From positions 117,498 to 181,497 of the forward strand of contig NZ_QRHC01000010.1 in assembly GCF_003415655.1 (NCBI RefSeq): a DNA stretch of 64,000 nt. Direction: 5' to 3'. The DNA comes from Vibrio maerlii. Lineage in GTDB: Bacteria; Pseudomonadota; Gammaproteobacteria; Enterobacterales; Vibrionaceae. Numbering within the stretch: the first letter of the stretch is position 1; every line of letters begins with the position of its first letter. Shown piece after piece: positions 24,318 through 32,690 of this stretch. Made by a program: the position numbers and the translations under genes. The notes beneath the pieces are model-generated. The model did no database searches. It saw only the letters and a list, made by a program, of their open reading frames with translations, and was not told the DNA's origin.

Positions 24318-24797
24318 ATGCCCTCACGCTCAACCCGTCGTCGCCGTTGGAACAACTGGTTAATGCTCGGCATCATCGTCTTCATCGGTGTGTTGAACCT
24401 GCCTACGCTCATCAAAACCTACTTAATCCCTGAGCAAGAAAGCTCTTACCCATACCTACTGAATCCAGAACAAGAACTTACCGCGTTGTATTTTAATACT
24501 TGGTCATTAGAGAACATTGATAACCAATGGCAGAGTACCGAACCGGCCAATATACCCGCTGTTGAACTTGCAGAGCGTTGGATTAACCTAGTTGGTACCG
24601 AAGTAGAACAAACCACGTATGAGTCACTAAGATCAAACTTACGCAATCCTGAAAGCATTGAAGCTTGGTATCAAGATCAAGAAGAGCCTCAAAGGATCAC
24701 TTGGTACCGAACACCGCAGTTTTGGTTATTTAAAAACTGGCAAGGCGAGTGGATAGCAGTTTCGGTTGAAGAAGAGTATTTAACTCCAAGCGAATAA
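24318..24797 (+). CDS. Conserved hypothetical protein with one membrane segment
   Basis: 159 residues from ATG 24318 (MPSRSTRRRRWNNWLMLGII); the frame is open further upstream but that part crosses the rpmBG terminator. A basic N-terminus is followed by one hydrophobic segment (about 14-32), so the rest probably faces the periplasm. The outer part is acidic, rich in Trp and Glu, and ends WQGEWIAVSVEEEYLTPSE. No known domain is recognised. A gene at this place between rpmG and mutM occurs in other vibrios. Confidence 0.8.
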   Translation: MPSRSTRRRRWNNWLMLGIIVFIGVLNLPTLIKTYLIPEQESSYPYLLNPEQELTALYFNTWSLENIDNQWQSTEPANIPAVELAERWINLVGTEVEQTTYESLRSNLRNPESIEAWYQDQEEPQRITWYRTPQFWLFKNWQGEWIAVSVEEEYLTPSE

Positions 24798-24825
24798 AGT
24801 GCTCTTAGTTCGAAAGGACTGAAAA

Positions 24826-24939
24826 AGCGAGATCCCCGATGCACTCGTCGACTCGCGCTCGAGAATGACGATATTTCAGTGGACTAAAAATCGGTCATTG
24901 CCTACAGTGAGTTCACGAACGAAGATAGGGAATCTCGCT
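24826..24939. mobile_element. MITE-like element, 114 bp, copy 1
   Basis: The ends are inverted: AGCGAGATCCCCGAT (24826-24840) and, on the other strand, AGCGAGATTCCCTAT (24939-24925), 13 of 15 alike. The inner sequence (CACTCGTCGACTCGCGCTCG and TACAGTGAGTTCACGAACG) recurs in opposite orientation at 39421-39567. It has no coding capacity. A non-autonomous element is inferred from inverted ends and more than one copy. Confidence 0.6.
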
Positions 24940-24984
24940 CTTTAGATGTAAGGTTGCCACCTTGGTGTTCTTCCACCAAATACT

Positions 24985-25031
24985 AACTCAACATCTAGGA
25001 ACTAGAGCCTATTAACTAGGAACTTATACTT
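24985..25031. repeat. CTAG unit before mutM
   Basis: ACATCTAGGAACTAGAGCC and ATTAACTAGGAACTTATAC are two direct units ending two bases before the mutM ATG. AGGAA in the second could serve as ribosome site. Confidence 0.55.
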
Positions 25032-25841
25032 ATGCCCGAACTACCAGAAGTTGAAGTCAGCCGAATGGGAATCTCCCCCCACCTTATTGGACAAACGATT
25101 CAAACTCTTACTTTCCGAACTCCTAAGCTGCGCTGGGATATTCCTCTGGAACTTAAACAGCTTGAAGGGCAGGACATACGTAATATTTCTCGCCGTGCAA
25201 AGTACTTACTCATTGAGACCGATGCTGGTACGGCAATTGTCCACTTGGGCATGTCAGGCTCTCTTAGAGTGTTAGACGCTGATTTCCCCTCTGCTAAGCA
25301 CGATCATGTGGATCTCAAGCTAGCCAATGGCAAGGTGTTGCGCTATAACGACCCTAGACGCTTTGGAGCATGGTTATTTAGCCCTATTGGAGAGTCGCAT
25401 GCTTTACTGGAAAATATCGGCCCAGAGCCGCTAACTGAGGATTTCTCTTCGGTATACATTGCTGAAAGGGCTAAAACAAAGCGCGTAGCAGTAAAGCAGT
25501 TCATAATGGACAATAAGGTGGTGGTGGGGGTTGGGAATATCTACGCCAATGAAGCTCTATTCAGTGCTCGTATCCATCCTCAAAGGCCTGCCAATAAAGT
25601 CACATCGAAGGAGTGGGATCTGCTCGTTACTGAAATAAAGCAAGTCCTCGCCACTGCGATCAAGCTAGGTGGAACTACGCTGAAAGATTTCGCACAGGCT
25701 GATGGCAAGCCAGGTTACTTTGCACAAGAGTTATTAGTTTACGGAAAAGCCGGAGAGCCATGCCCAGAATGCGGCGAAGCTCTCCAAGAACAAAAGATAG
25801 GCCAACGCAATACCTTCTTCTGCGAGGAATGTCAGAAGTAA
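25032..25841 (+). CDS. mutM: Formamidopyrimidine-DNA glycosylase (Fpg)
   Basis: 269 residues, the usual length. The catalytic N-terminus MPELPEVE supplies Pro2 and Glu3. The helix-two-turn-helix region follows QFIMDNKVVVGVGNIYANE. A C-terminal zinc finger has Cys pairs in the pattern C-X2-C-X16-C-X2-C, ending FFCEECQK. It removes 8-oxoguanine and other oxidised purines and cleaves the resulting abasic site. It is convergent with the GT90 gene. Confidence 0.97.
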   Translation: MPELPEVEVSRMGISPHLIGQTIQTLTFRTPKLRWDIPLELKQLEGQDIRNISRRAKYLLIETDAGTAIVHLGMSGSLRVLDADFPSAKHDHVDLKLANGKVLRYNDPRRFGAWLFSPIGESHALLENIGPEPLTEDFSSVYIAERAKTKRVAVKQFIMDNKVVVGVGNIYANEALFSARIHPQRPANKVTSKEWDLLVTEIKQVLATAIKLGGTTLKDFAQADGKPGYFAQELLVYGKAGEPCPECGEALQEQKIGQRNTFFCEECQK

Positions 25842-25865
25842 AAACTTAAGAGAGGAAGGACAAGA

Positions 25866-26789
25866 TTACATTTGTCCCGATTTCTCGAAGTATTTTTTCG
25901 CGACTAATAATGAAATTAAACGCTCGCGTTTTTGATCTCTGAACTGCTCGACCCATGCGTGAGCATTTTTGATGATGCTTTCCGATTCTTCTGGATTCGC
26001 GACGTAGTACTCCATTTTCTCAATTAAATCAGAGTAGTCACCCGCCACTTCAACATAGTGAATTCCCGCTTCAAGGCGGCCCTCCATAAACCAAGTCTCA
26101 TACTTAGGTTTAGACATAATGACCAAAGAGTTCGAAGACATTGCCCATTTTAGGTTGGTAGCGACATCGTTTCCTTCGATGGCTAAAACGAACTTACATT
26201 CAAGTTGTTGCTCAACAGATAAGAAACCTTTCTCCCAAGGAGAGCCTTCAATTGGATGGGTTCTACCAATATCGCACATTGGGTGATCGTGAAACTGTTG
26301 TAACACAACCTTTCTGTGTTGTTTCTGGCCTGCCCCTCGCCATACAGCAATATCTTTCTTTTCTCTAAAAGAGAGCTTGTCGTCGATAAAATAAAAGTGG
26401 CGAATTTCATTTAGTTTGAGCAGGACAGCATTATCATTGTTTTCTATTATCGGACGACTTTTTAGGAAACATGGCTGTTCAGGTATATGGCGAATATCTC
26501 CGTTCAAAAACTGAAAAAAGTACCGTGATGGAAACGATTTTACCACCTTATGAAGATCAAAATAGTAGGTTGCACCTCCGGTTTTCTTGTACTCTCCTAC
26601 ATGAGTTGACTCGCTTTCGAGCAGTTCAAATTGCGTGTTAAGCTTGTTGTAGTAATCAACTCTATCTTGGATATAAGAATCTATAGGTGAGGTCTGAACA
26701 AGGTTATTGGCCAGAGCTCTACGAATCGTATTTGATATTAATACTTGTAGGCTATTAGAGAAGTAGTATTTGAACTTTCTAAAACTCAT
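25866..26789 (-). CDS. Glycosyltransferase family 90 (LpsA/CAP10-like)
   Basis: 307 residues. DIAVWRGAGQKQHRK, CDIGRTHPIEGSPWEKGFLS and KFVLAIEGNDVATNLKWAMS are the hallmark blocks of the LpsA/CAP10 family, which adds glucose or similar sugars to lipopolysaccharide or protein. Here an LPS-core role is inferred from the neighbouring core genes. Its ATG overlaps the coaD stop by 4 bp (ATGA), so the two are probably translationally coupled. The acceptor sugar cannot be told. Confidence 0.82.
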   Translation of the reverse strand: MSFRKFKYYFSNSLQVLISNTIRRALANNLVQTSPIDSYIQDRVDYYNKLNTQFELLESESTHVGEYKKTGGATYYFDLHKVVKSFPSRYFFQFLNGDIRHIPEQPCFLKSRPIIENNDNAVLLKLNEIRHFYFIDDKLSFREKKDIAVWRGAGQKQHRKVVLQQFHDHPMCDIGRTHPIEGSPWEKGFLSVEQQLECKFVLAIEGNDVATNLKWAMSSNSLVIMSKPKYETWFMEGRLEAGIHYVEVAGDYSDLIEKMEYYVANPEESESIIKNAHAWVEQFRDQKRERLISLLVAKKYFEKSGQM

Positions 26790-27280
26790 TGGGCTACCTT
26801 TGTTTTGATAGCTGTGTGAACATATTTTGGCACAAATAGCTCGACATCACCGCCATGGATTGCTACTTCACGAACAATTGTTGAAGAGAGGAAGGCATAC
26901 TCTTCGGCTGGAGTTAAGAAAACACTCTCAAGTTCAGGCATTAAGCGGCGGTACATATTGGTTAAGGCAAATTCATACTCGAAATCGACGGTAGTACGCA
27001 GACCGCGAATGAGTACATTAGCTTTCTCTTGTTTTGCAAAATCAACCATTAAGCCAGAAAACCCCTTTGCTACCACATTATCAAGTTCGGCGGTGACTTG
27101 GTTGGCGAACTTGACACGCTCTTCGAGGCTAAACATCGTATTTTTACTTGTGCTTGCAGCTACCGCAATAATGACTTCATCAAACATTTCAGCGGCACGC
27201 TCAATTAAGTCGAGGTGGCCATTGGTTAATGGATCAAAGGTGCCAGGGTAGATAACTCTTGATAAACGCTTTTTGTTCAT
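26786..27280 (-). CDS. coaD: Phosphopantetheine adenylyltransferase
   Basis: 164 residues from ATG 27280 (MNKKRLSRVIYPGTFDPLTN); the frame is open upstream but only this start gives the family length. The nucleotide-binding (T/H)XGH motif is TNGH, and RGLRTTVDFEYEFALTNMYR and FLSSTIVREVA are conserved. It transfers AMP to phosphopantetheine, the penultimate step of coenzyme A synthesis. It is next to the core LPS genes in many Gram-negative bacteria, as here. Confidence 0.96.
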   Translation of the reverse strand: MNKKRLSRVIYPGTFDPLTNGHLDLIERAAEMFDEVIIAVAASTSKNTMFSLEERVKFANQVTAELDNVVAKGFSGLMVDFAKQEKANVLIRGLRTTVDFEYEFALTNMYRRLMPELESVFLTPAEEYAFLSSTIVREVAIHGGDVELFVPKYVHTAIKTKVAQ

Positions 27281-27394
27281 AACAATACTCAGATAGATTA
27301 TTCTTTTTAACTGCCTCAATAGTAACAAAAAGATTCTTACTTCCCCACTGAAGCGGTTATCATTAGGTATAAGCATATTTCAATAGTAGAGAAG

Positions 27395-28429
27395 ATGATG
27401 CAAAAGATCTTAGTGGTTCGTAACGACAAAATTGGCGACTTTATGCTGGCATGGCCAAGCTTTGCAATGTTAAAGGCATCCCTGCCAGATTGCCACATCA
27501 CTGCATTAGTACCAAACTACACTGTCGCACTAGCCAAACTTTGCCCGTGGATCGATGGGATAATTGTCGACAGCACTGAGAAAGCGAGCAAGGAGGAGCA
27601 AAAGAACTTAATTGCAGAGATTAAAGCTCAAAATTTTGATGCATCCATCAACCTATTCTCTACGAGCTATAATGCAAAGTTAGTTTGGAAGGCTAAAATC
27701 CCTTACCGCCTTGCACCTGCAACTAAGTTTGCTCAGATCTTTTATAATCAGCGCATCAAGCAAAAGCGTTCGCAGTCAGCCAAGCCTGAATATGAGTATA
27801 ATCTTGATCTTATCCGTGCTTTCTTACGAGACATTGGCAAGAAAATAGTTGAACCGACAGCGCCTTACCTTAGTTTCCCCAGTGAGAAGTTAACAGAGCA
27901 ACGCAGCAAGCTTGCCGCGCAATTAGAGCTGAATGTTGATAAACCGTGGCTATGTCTACATGCGGGGAGTGGTGGCTCAGCCAATAACCTATCCCTTGAA
28001 CAGTACACTCAGCTTATCGCTAGCCTAGAAGGTGACTATGAAGTGATTTTGACCGCAGGTCCTGGTGAAGAAGGGAAGGCGAAGCAATTAAAGCAGATGA
28101 TGACAAAGCAGGGAATTGTTGCCACTGTTTACGACAAAAACGATGGCTTAGTCGACTTTTCTCGCTCTATTGCTTGTGCCAATATGTTTATTGCAGGCTC
28201 TACAGGCCCATTACACATTGCAGCAGCAGCAGATGTTCCTACTGTTGGTTTCTTCCCTAGTAAACGTTCAGCAACCCCTTTACGATGGCAGCCAATTAAC
28301 TCGCAGGGAAGACATATTGCATTTTGCCCACCTCAAGCGGAAGACAAACAGAGTCAAGAGAACATGTCGCGGATTGATATTGCTAAGATAAATGAAGAGC
28401 TACAACCTTGGGCGAATCAATTCCTATAA
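27395..28429 (+). CDS. Glycosyltransferase family 9 (heptosyltransferase-like)
   Basis: 344 residues. It begins KILVVRNDKIGDFMLAWPSF, the nucleotide-sugar-transferase GT-B pattern of heptosyltransferases, and has ICLHAGSGGSANN-like and IAGSTGPLHIAAAADVPTVG blocks. GT9 enzymes transfer heptose from ADP-heptose to the inner core of LPS in the cytoplasm. Which heptose it adds is not clear. Two adjacent ATGs (27395 and 27398) follow AGAGAAG; the first is used here. It is divergent from coaD. Confidence 0.88.
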   Translation: MMQKILVVRNDKIGDFMLAWPSFAMLKASLPDCHITALVPNYTVALAKLCPWIDGIIVDSTEKASKEEQKNLIAEIKAQNFDASINLFSTSYNAKLVWKAKIPYRLAPATKFAQIFYNQRIKQKRSQSAKPEYEYNLDLIRAFLRDIGKKIVEPTAPYLSFPSEKLTEQRSKLAAQLELNVDKPWLCLHAGSGGSANNLSLEQYTQLIASLEGDYEVILTAGPGEEGKAKQLKQMMTKQGIVATVYDKNDGLVDFSRSIACANMFIAGSTGPLHIAAAADVPTVGFFPSKRSATPLRWQPINSQGRHIAFCPPQAEDKQSQENMSRIDIAKINEELQPWANQFL

Positions 28430-28505
28430 TTTGACGATGACTTAATAACAAATGCGGCTACTATGGCCGCCTTTAATGTTCTAGCTTTCGAGATGTTATA
28501 TGTGG

Positions 28506-29291
28506 TTAGAATGTCTCTGGCATCTTATCTGTTTCAGTTCGCACCCAAAGGTCGGCATATTTAACGAAGGTGGAATGTGCGGAAAGCAGTGATAATAAGA
28601 ACCCCTGCTTGCCATCCAAGAAGCCTGCTTTAATCACGTACATTTTCACAAAGCAGCCAAGGGCATGAAGAATACCTTGTGAAATACTACTATTCTTACC
28701 TTTCTTTTCGCGCTGCTCAGCCCATGCTTTTGCGTAACCTGCCGACTTAACCAAGTAGTGGTTCATGTCGTTATAGGTAAAGTGAATAAGGTCTCCAGAT
28801 AGATTTTCAACCTTCATCTCTTTACTGATTTCGACCTTCTCATGAACTAAGGCGTCATTATATTGTGTGAGCATAGTTGGGTATAAGCGAAGAACGCGAT
28901 CTGGGTACCACCCACAATGACGAATATAGCGGCCAAATACCCAGCTTAAGCGTGCTGCCTGATAAACGGTGTCGGCTTTATTAGACTCAATCGCCTGTAA
29001 GATGCTTTGTTTGAGCTCTGGTGTTACTCGCTCATCGGCATCAAGCCAAAGAATGTAATCTGATTCAACATGAGATTGAGCTAAGCGGCGCTGTGGGCCA
29101 AATCCTGGCCACTCTGGATTAACAAAAAACTTATTAGTAAATGTACGAGCTATCTCTTCGGTATTGTCGGTACTATCAGAGTCCATTACGACAATCTCAT
29201 CCACCCATTCATGCACAGTTTCTAGGCAAGCTTTAAGATGTTGGGCTTCATTTTTTACGATTAAAGCAACGGCAATAGTCGGTCTAGTCAC
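28506..29291 (-). CDS. Glycosyltransferase family 2, WaaE/KdtX-like
   Basis: 261 residues. VALIVKNEAQHLKACLETVH opens the GT-A fold, the metal-binding DADE occurs in YILWLDADERV, and GWYPDRVLRLYP is typical of the WaaE/KdtX/LgtF branch. These add a beta-linked glucose to the first heptose of the inner core. It follows the minus-strand GT9 gene after 33 bp. Confidence 0.88.
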   Translation of the reverse strand: MTRPTIAVALIVKNEAQHLKACLETVHEWVDEIVVMDSDSTDNTEEIARTFTNKFFVNPEWPGFGPQRRLAQSHVESDYILWLDADERVTPELKQSILQAIESNKADTVYQAARLSWVFGRYIRHCGWYPDRVLRLYPTMLTQYNDALVHEKVEISKEMKVENLSGDLIHFTYNDMNHYLVKSAGYAKAWAEQREKKGKNSSISQGILHALGCFVKMYVIKAGFLDGKQGFLLSLLSAHSTFVKYADLWVRTETDKMPETF

Positions 29292-29324
29292 AATGGTTCC
29301 TTAGGGTTTTGTAAGGGATTAGAG

Positions 29325-30374
29325 TCAGTTTAGCTCAGCAGCTACTTTATCAAACATTGCAATCACTTGCTGCGGTTGAATTCGCTGCATTGCTTGTTTG
29401 TCTTTCACTCGCGCTCGCCAGCTGAGCTGATTAGATGCTCTTCCAGTCTCTGCATGAATGGCCTCCTCATACGCAGAAACTACATAATTTTGATATTGAT
29501 AAGGGCCAGTACGAAGCGGGTTGTGATGAGCATACAGGCCAATAACTGGGGTGTTCATTGCGTTCGCCATATGGGCTGGACCTGTATCAGGGGCGATGAC
29601 TAGGTCGGCAATATCGAGTAAAGCAAGCATCTGTTTTAACGAGGTTTGCCCGACCAGGTTTGTCACCGGTGAGGTTAGTAGTATTTCAATACTCTCTGCT
29701 AAATCAAGCTCAATTTGGGCAGGGCTGCCGGCTAAGATAATATTCCAGCCTTGGCTTTGAGCATGTTCAATGACCTTGCTATAGCCTTCCGCTGTCCAGT
29801 TTTTATAGGCCTTACTTGCCGCCGGAACAATGACTAAGTTCTTTTTGTCATCATTAACCTGCTGCTTTGCCCAGCTTAAATCAGAGTCTGAGTAGCTAAT
29901 GCTCCAGCTTGGAGTCATATTCTTCACACCAAGAGTCGTTCCAAACTCTAACAAGCCATCAAGCACATGCATGCTCTCTGGTGAGGGGACTTTGACATTA
30001 GTAAACAGAGTTTGAAAATCTTGACTGCGTACCGAGTCAAAGCCAAGCTTATATTTGGCTTTAATGCCTAAGGTAGCGATACTTGCTCGAAAGGCGTATT
30101 GCATATGAAGCAGGGCATCAAACCTATAATCGCTTAACTCTGACCAAAGCTTTTTATAACCCTTCCAACCCTCTTTTTTGTTAAAGATAACAACCTTTAC
30201 CCCTACTAAGTCTTCAATCAGCTTGGCTTCTAATGCGCCAGTTATCCAGACAATTTCTGTTGTTGGCCACTGTTTTTGAATTGCCTGTACTGCAGCAACA
30301 GTATTACAGACATCACCTATAGCAGATAAACGTAGAATACAGAGTGATTGAGGGGCTTGGGTAAATAGTGTCAT
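29325..30374 (-). CDS. Heptosyltransferase, glycosyltransferase family 9
   Basis: 349 residues. SLCILRLSAIGDVCNTVAAV matches the N-terminus of heptosyltransferase I (WaaC) and related proteins. APDTGPAHMANAMNTPVIGL is the C-terminal nucleotide-binding block. It probably adds the first heptose to Kdo, since waaF is present separately and this copy resembles WaaC, but the assignment within GT9 is inferred. It is the first gene of a two-gene minus-strand unit and is divergent from kdkA. Confidence 0.85.
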   Translation of the reverse strand: MTLFTQAPQSLCILRLSAIGDVCNTVAAVQAIQKQWPTTEIVWITGALEAKLIEDLVGVKVVIFNKKEGWKGYKKLWSELSDYRFDALLHMQYAFRASIATLGIKAKYKLGFDSVRSQDFQTLFTNVKVPSPESMHVLDGLLEFGTTLGVKNMTPSWSISYSDSDLSWAKQQVNDDKKNLVIVPAASKAYKNWTAEGYSKVIEHAQSQGWNIILAGSPAQIELDLAESIEILLTSPVTNLVGQTSLKQMLALLDIADLVIAPDTGPAHMANAMNTPVIGLYAHHNPLRTGPYQYQNYVVSAYEEAIHAETGRASNQLSWRARVKDKQAMQRIQPQQVIAMFDKVAAELN

Positions 30375-30478
30375 AGGCGCTTCTTTTTACGGGTTCAATC
30401 GAGGTAGTAAGAGTGGGATTATGCAGAGCGGTGCAATAAATGTAAAATAGCATTGAATCATCATTGAGAGCTACAAAA

Positions 30479-31171
30479 ATGAAGCACTTACAGTTTGAAA
30501 ATCAATCCATTTGGTATGACGAAACATTATTAGTGGAAGATCCAAAGCAGGGATTCGATGCAAAGTTTTGGCAGCGTAATGATAAAGTGCTTGGTAGCGC
30601 TCAAGGCCGTGGTACAACTTGGTTTGTACAGACAGATAAAATAGCAGCAGCACTACGCCATTATCGTCGTGGTGGCCTATTAGGTAAGCTAGTGTCTGAT
30701 AGTTATTGGTTCTCAGGTTGGGAGAAAACACGTAGTTACCAAGAACTACAATTGCTAAATACTCTGATTGAAGCTGGTGTAAATGTACCTAAACCGATTG
30801 CTGCAAGAGCAGTAAAGAGCGGTTTAACCTATCGAGCAGATCTTTTGAGTGAAAAAATCCCTAATGCCAAGGATCTAGTGACGATTTTGCAAGAGAAACC
30901 ACTTTCAAAAGAGATGTACCAAAAAATCGGTGATGAGATCCGTAAGATGCATGCTGTGCAAGTGAATCATACCGACCTCAATATCCACAATATTCTTATT
31001 GATGACAAAGACAAGGCATGGATTATTGATTTTGATAAGTGTTTTGTCCAACAAGGTGATCACTGGAAGAAAGGAAATTGGAATAGATTAAAGCGTTCTT
31101 TTAAGAAGGAGCTTGAGAAGAAGAAAATTTACTGGGAATTAGATGATTTTAAATATATACAGGCGGAATAA
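30479..31171 (+). CDS. kdkA: 3-deoxy-D-manno-octulosonic acid (Kdo) kinase
   Basis: 230 residues from ATG 30479 (MKHLQFENQSIWYDETLL); a TTG five codons earlier is less likely. It has a protein-kinase-like fold with the catalytic HTDLNIHNIL near 164 and the metal site IIDFDKC. KdkA phosphorylates the single Kdo of the LPS core at O-4 with ATP. That suits vibrios, whose LPS carries one phosphorylated Kdo. Confidence 0.93.
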   Translation: MKHLQFENQSIWYDETLLVEDPKQGFDAKFWQRNDKVLGSAQGRGTTWFVQTDKIAAALRHYRRGGLLGKLVSDSYWFSGWEKTRSYQELQLLNTLIEAGVNVPKPIAARAVKSGLTYRADLLSEKIPNAKDLVTILQEKPLSKEMYQKIGDEIRKMHAVQVNHTDLNIHNILIDDKDKAWIIDFDKCFVQQGDHWKKGNWNRLKRSFKKELEKKKIYWELDDFKYIQAE

Positions 31172-31203
31172 TTGTGATTGAAAATTAAGATATTATAGTC
31201 AAT

Positions 31204-31686
31204 GTGATTTGTCAGAATAAAAAAACTTTTTTGAAATCAGATGAAGAGACAATAGAAGTACACGAACTTTTCGTCAGAAAATTGAATCAAAGGAAAATGG
31301 ATTTTGCTGTTTGGTTTTTTCTTCTAATTGCAATGCAGCAGAACCGAAACATCAGAGTTAAAGGCTTAGGGAGTAACCAAATATGTGAAAATGCGCATCA
31401 AGTGTCCGAAATATGGGAGGCTTGGGCCCCAAAGTGGTTTTCAAGTGTTTCGGTCTCTTTTGAGCATCCTGATACCTATGAAGAGGATGCTCAAGGAAAG
31501 ACTATGTGCTTTTACTCTGGTGGTGTTGATAGCACGTATAGCTTATTAAGGCAGTACCTGGCGGGGAATAAGCATTCCTTACTTACAGTTCATGGTATGG
31601 ACTATAAAGCCGACGATAAAGGAAAGTTTGATAGTTTGAAGCATGGTTACAACTTTAAAAGGCAGGCCTGGCTGAGGAAAAAATGA
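31204..31686 (+). pseudogene. Truncated PP-loop ATP pyrophosphatase-like gene
   Basis: The frame encodes 160 residues with an ATP-binding PP-loop CFYSGGVDSTYSLL near residue 102, then TVHGMDYKADDKGKFDSL, and then an unrelated basic tail ending KRQAWLRKK. Proteins with this loop and the following HG(M/F)D block normally continue for another 200 or so residues. Traces of a continuing reading (AEEKMKKNWN and then IGIKF in other frames) suggest both frameshift and deletion. The start is a GTG without a clear ribosome site. A remnant of a former LPS-locus gene is inferred. Confidence 0.6.
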
Positions 31687-31723
31687 AAAAAAATTGGAAT
31701 TAAATTTAAATAGGTTATTTAAA

Positions 31724-32683
31724 ATGAAAAAAATCGTAATCCTCAATGATACGACTCCTGATTGCCATTACGGTTGCTCGAGAGTTATTAGCAATTTAAA
31801 TGCTCTGATTGAAGAGTTTGGAGGAAAAGTAATTCACTCTCTTAAGATTGATAAAAAAATCGATAATCCTTTGACTAAGGAGTACCTTTTGGAAGCAGAT
31901 ATCGTGATTATCAATGGGGAAGGAACTTTTCACCACGGCGCAAAACGAGCTTATGAAATGCTTCAGCTTGTAGCAAAACTGCCAGTTAAAAAATATTTGG
32001 TTAATGCAACGTACGATAGCAATCCGAATGAGTTTTCTTTATTGTTGAAGAACTTTGATGGTGTCACAGTCAGAGAAACGAAAAGTCAACAACAACTATC
32101 TCAGTGCGGAATTCACTCTATAGTTCTTCCTGATTTGTCTCTCTACTCAAATTCGCTTGACCTGAAACAGCGTCGTGGTTATCTCTATGGTGATAGCGTA
32201 AACTTTCGTTTAGCCTGGAAAATACATCAATTATTTCAAAACAGGGAAGGATTTTCAGTCAATCGCATCTGCTATACCTCAAATCGGTGGAAACAAGTTA
32301 ATCGTTATATACTAAAAGGGATACGAAAGTTTGATTTTACTAAGTACAAAACTAGGAACCTTTTTGTGGCTTCAACACAAATAACTGATGAAGAATATCA
32401 TATGGAAGTAGCTAGAGCTGAGGGGATTATTACAGGGCGTTATCATGCTATTTGTTATGCAATTAATAGTTATACACCTTTTTTAGCAATAGGTTCAAAT
32501 AGCCATAAAATTGAAGGGTTAATGGAAGATATAGGTCTCGATGATAGAAGCCTCCAAGCCGAGCAACTTACTAGTTTTACACCAATCTTCTCTTTTTCTG
32601 AGATTGAAATAGAGAAGATTGATAAGTTCTTAACACAAGGTAGGAAGGGGATAAGAACTTATTACCAGTCTATTTTAAGTTAG
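31724..32683 (+). CDS. Polysaccharide pyruvyl transferase family protein
   Basis: 319 residues from ATG 31724 (MKKIVILNDTTPDCHYGCSR). IVIINGEGTFHHGAKRAYEM and the C-terminal block GIITGRYHAICYAINSYTPF followed by SNSHKIEGLMEDIG are typical of the PF04230 family (GumL/WcaK/CsaB). Members usually move pyruvate from phosphoenolpyruvate to a sugar as a ketal. A role in decorating the LPS core is inferred from position. It is AT-rich and lies between the broken PP-loop gene and the convergent WaaZ-like gene, which suggests later insertion. Confidence 0.8.
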   Translation: MKKIVILNDTTPDCHYGCSRVISNLNALIEEFGGKVIHSLKIDKKIDNPLTKEYLLEADIVIINGEGTFHHGAKRAYEMLQLVAKLPVKKYLVNATYDSNPNEFSLLLKNFDGVTVRETKSQQQLSQCGIHSIVLPDLSLYSNSLDLKQRRGYLYGDSVNFRLAWKIHQLFQNREGFSVNRICYTSNRWKQVNRYILKGIRKFDFTKYKTRNLFVASTQITDEEYHMEVARAEGIITGRYHAICYAINSYTPFLAIGSNSHKIEGLMEDIGLDDRSLQAEQLTSFTPIFSFSEIEIEKIDKFLTQGRKGIRTYYQSILS

Positions 32684-32690
32684 CCAATAG

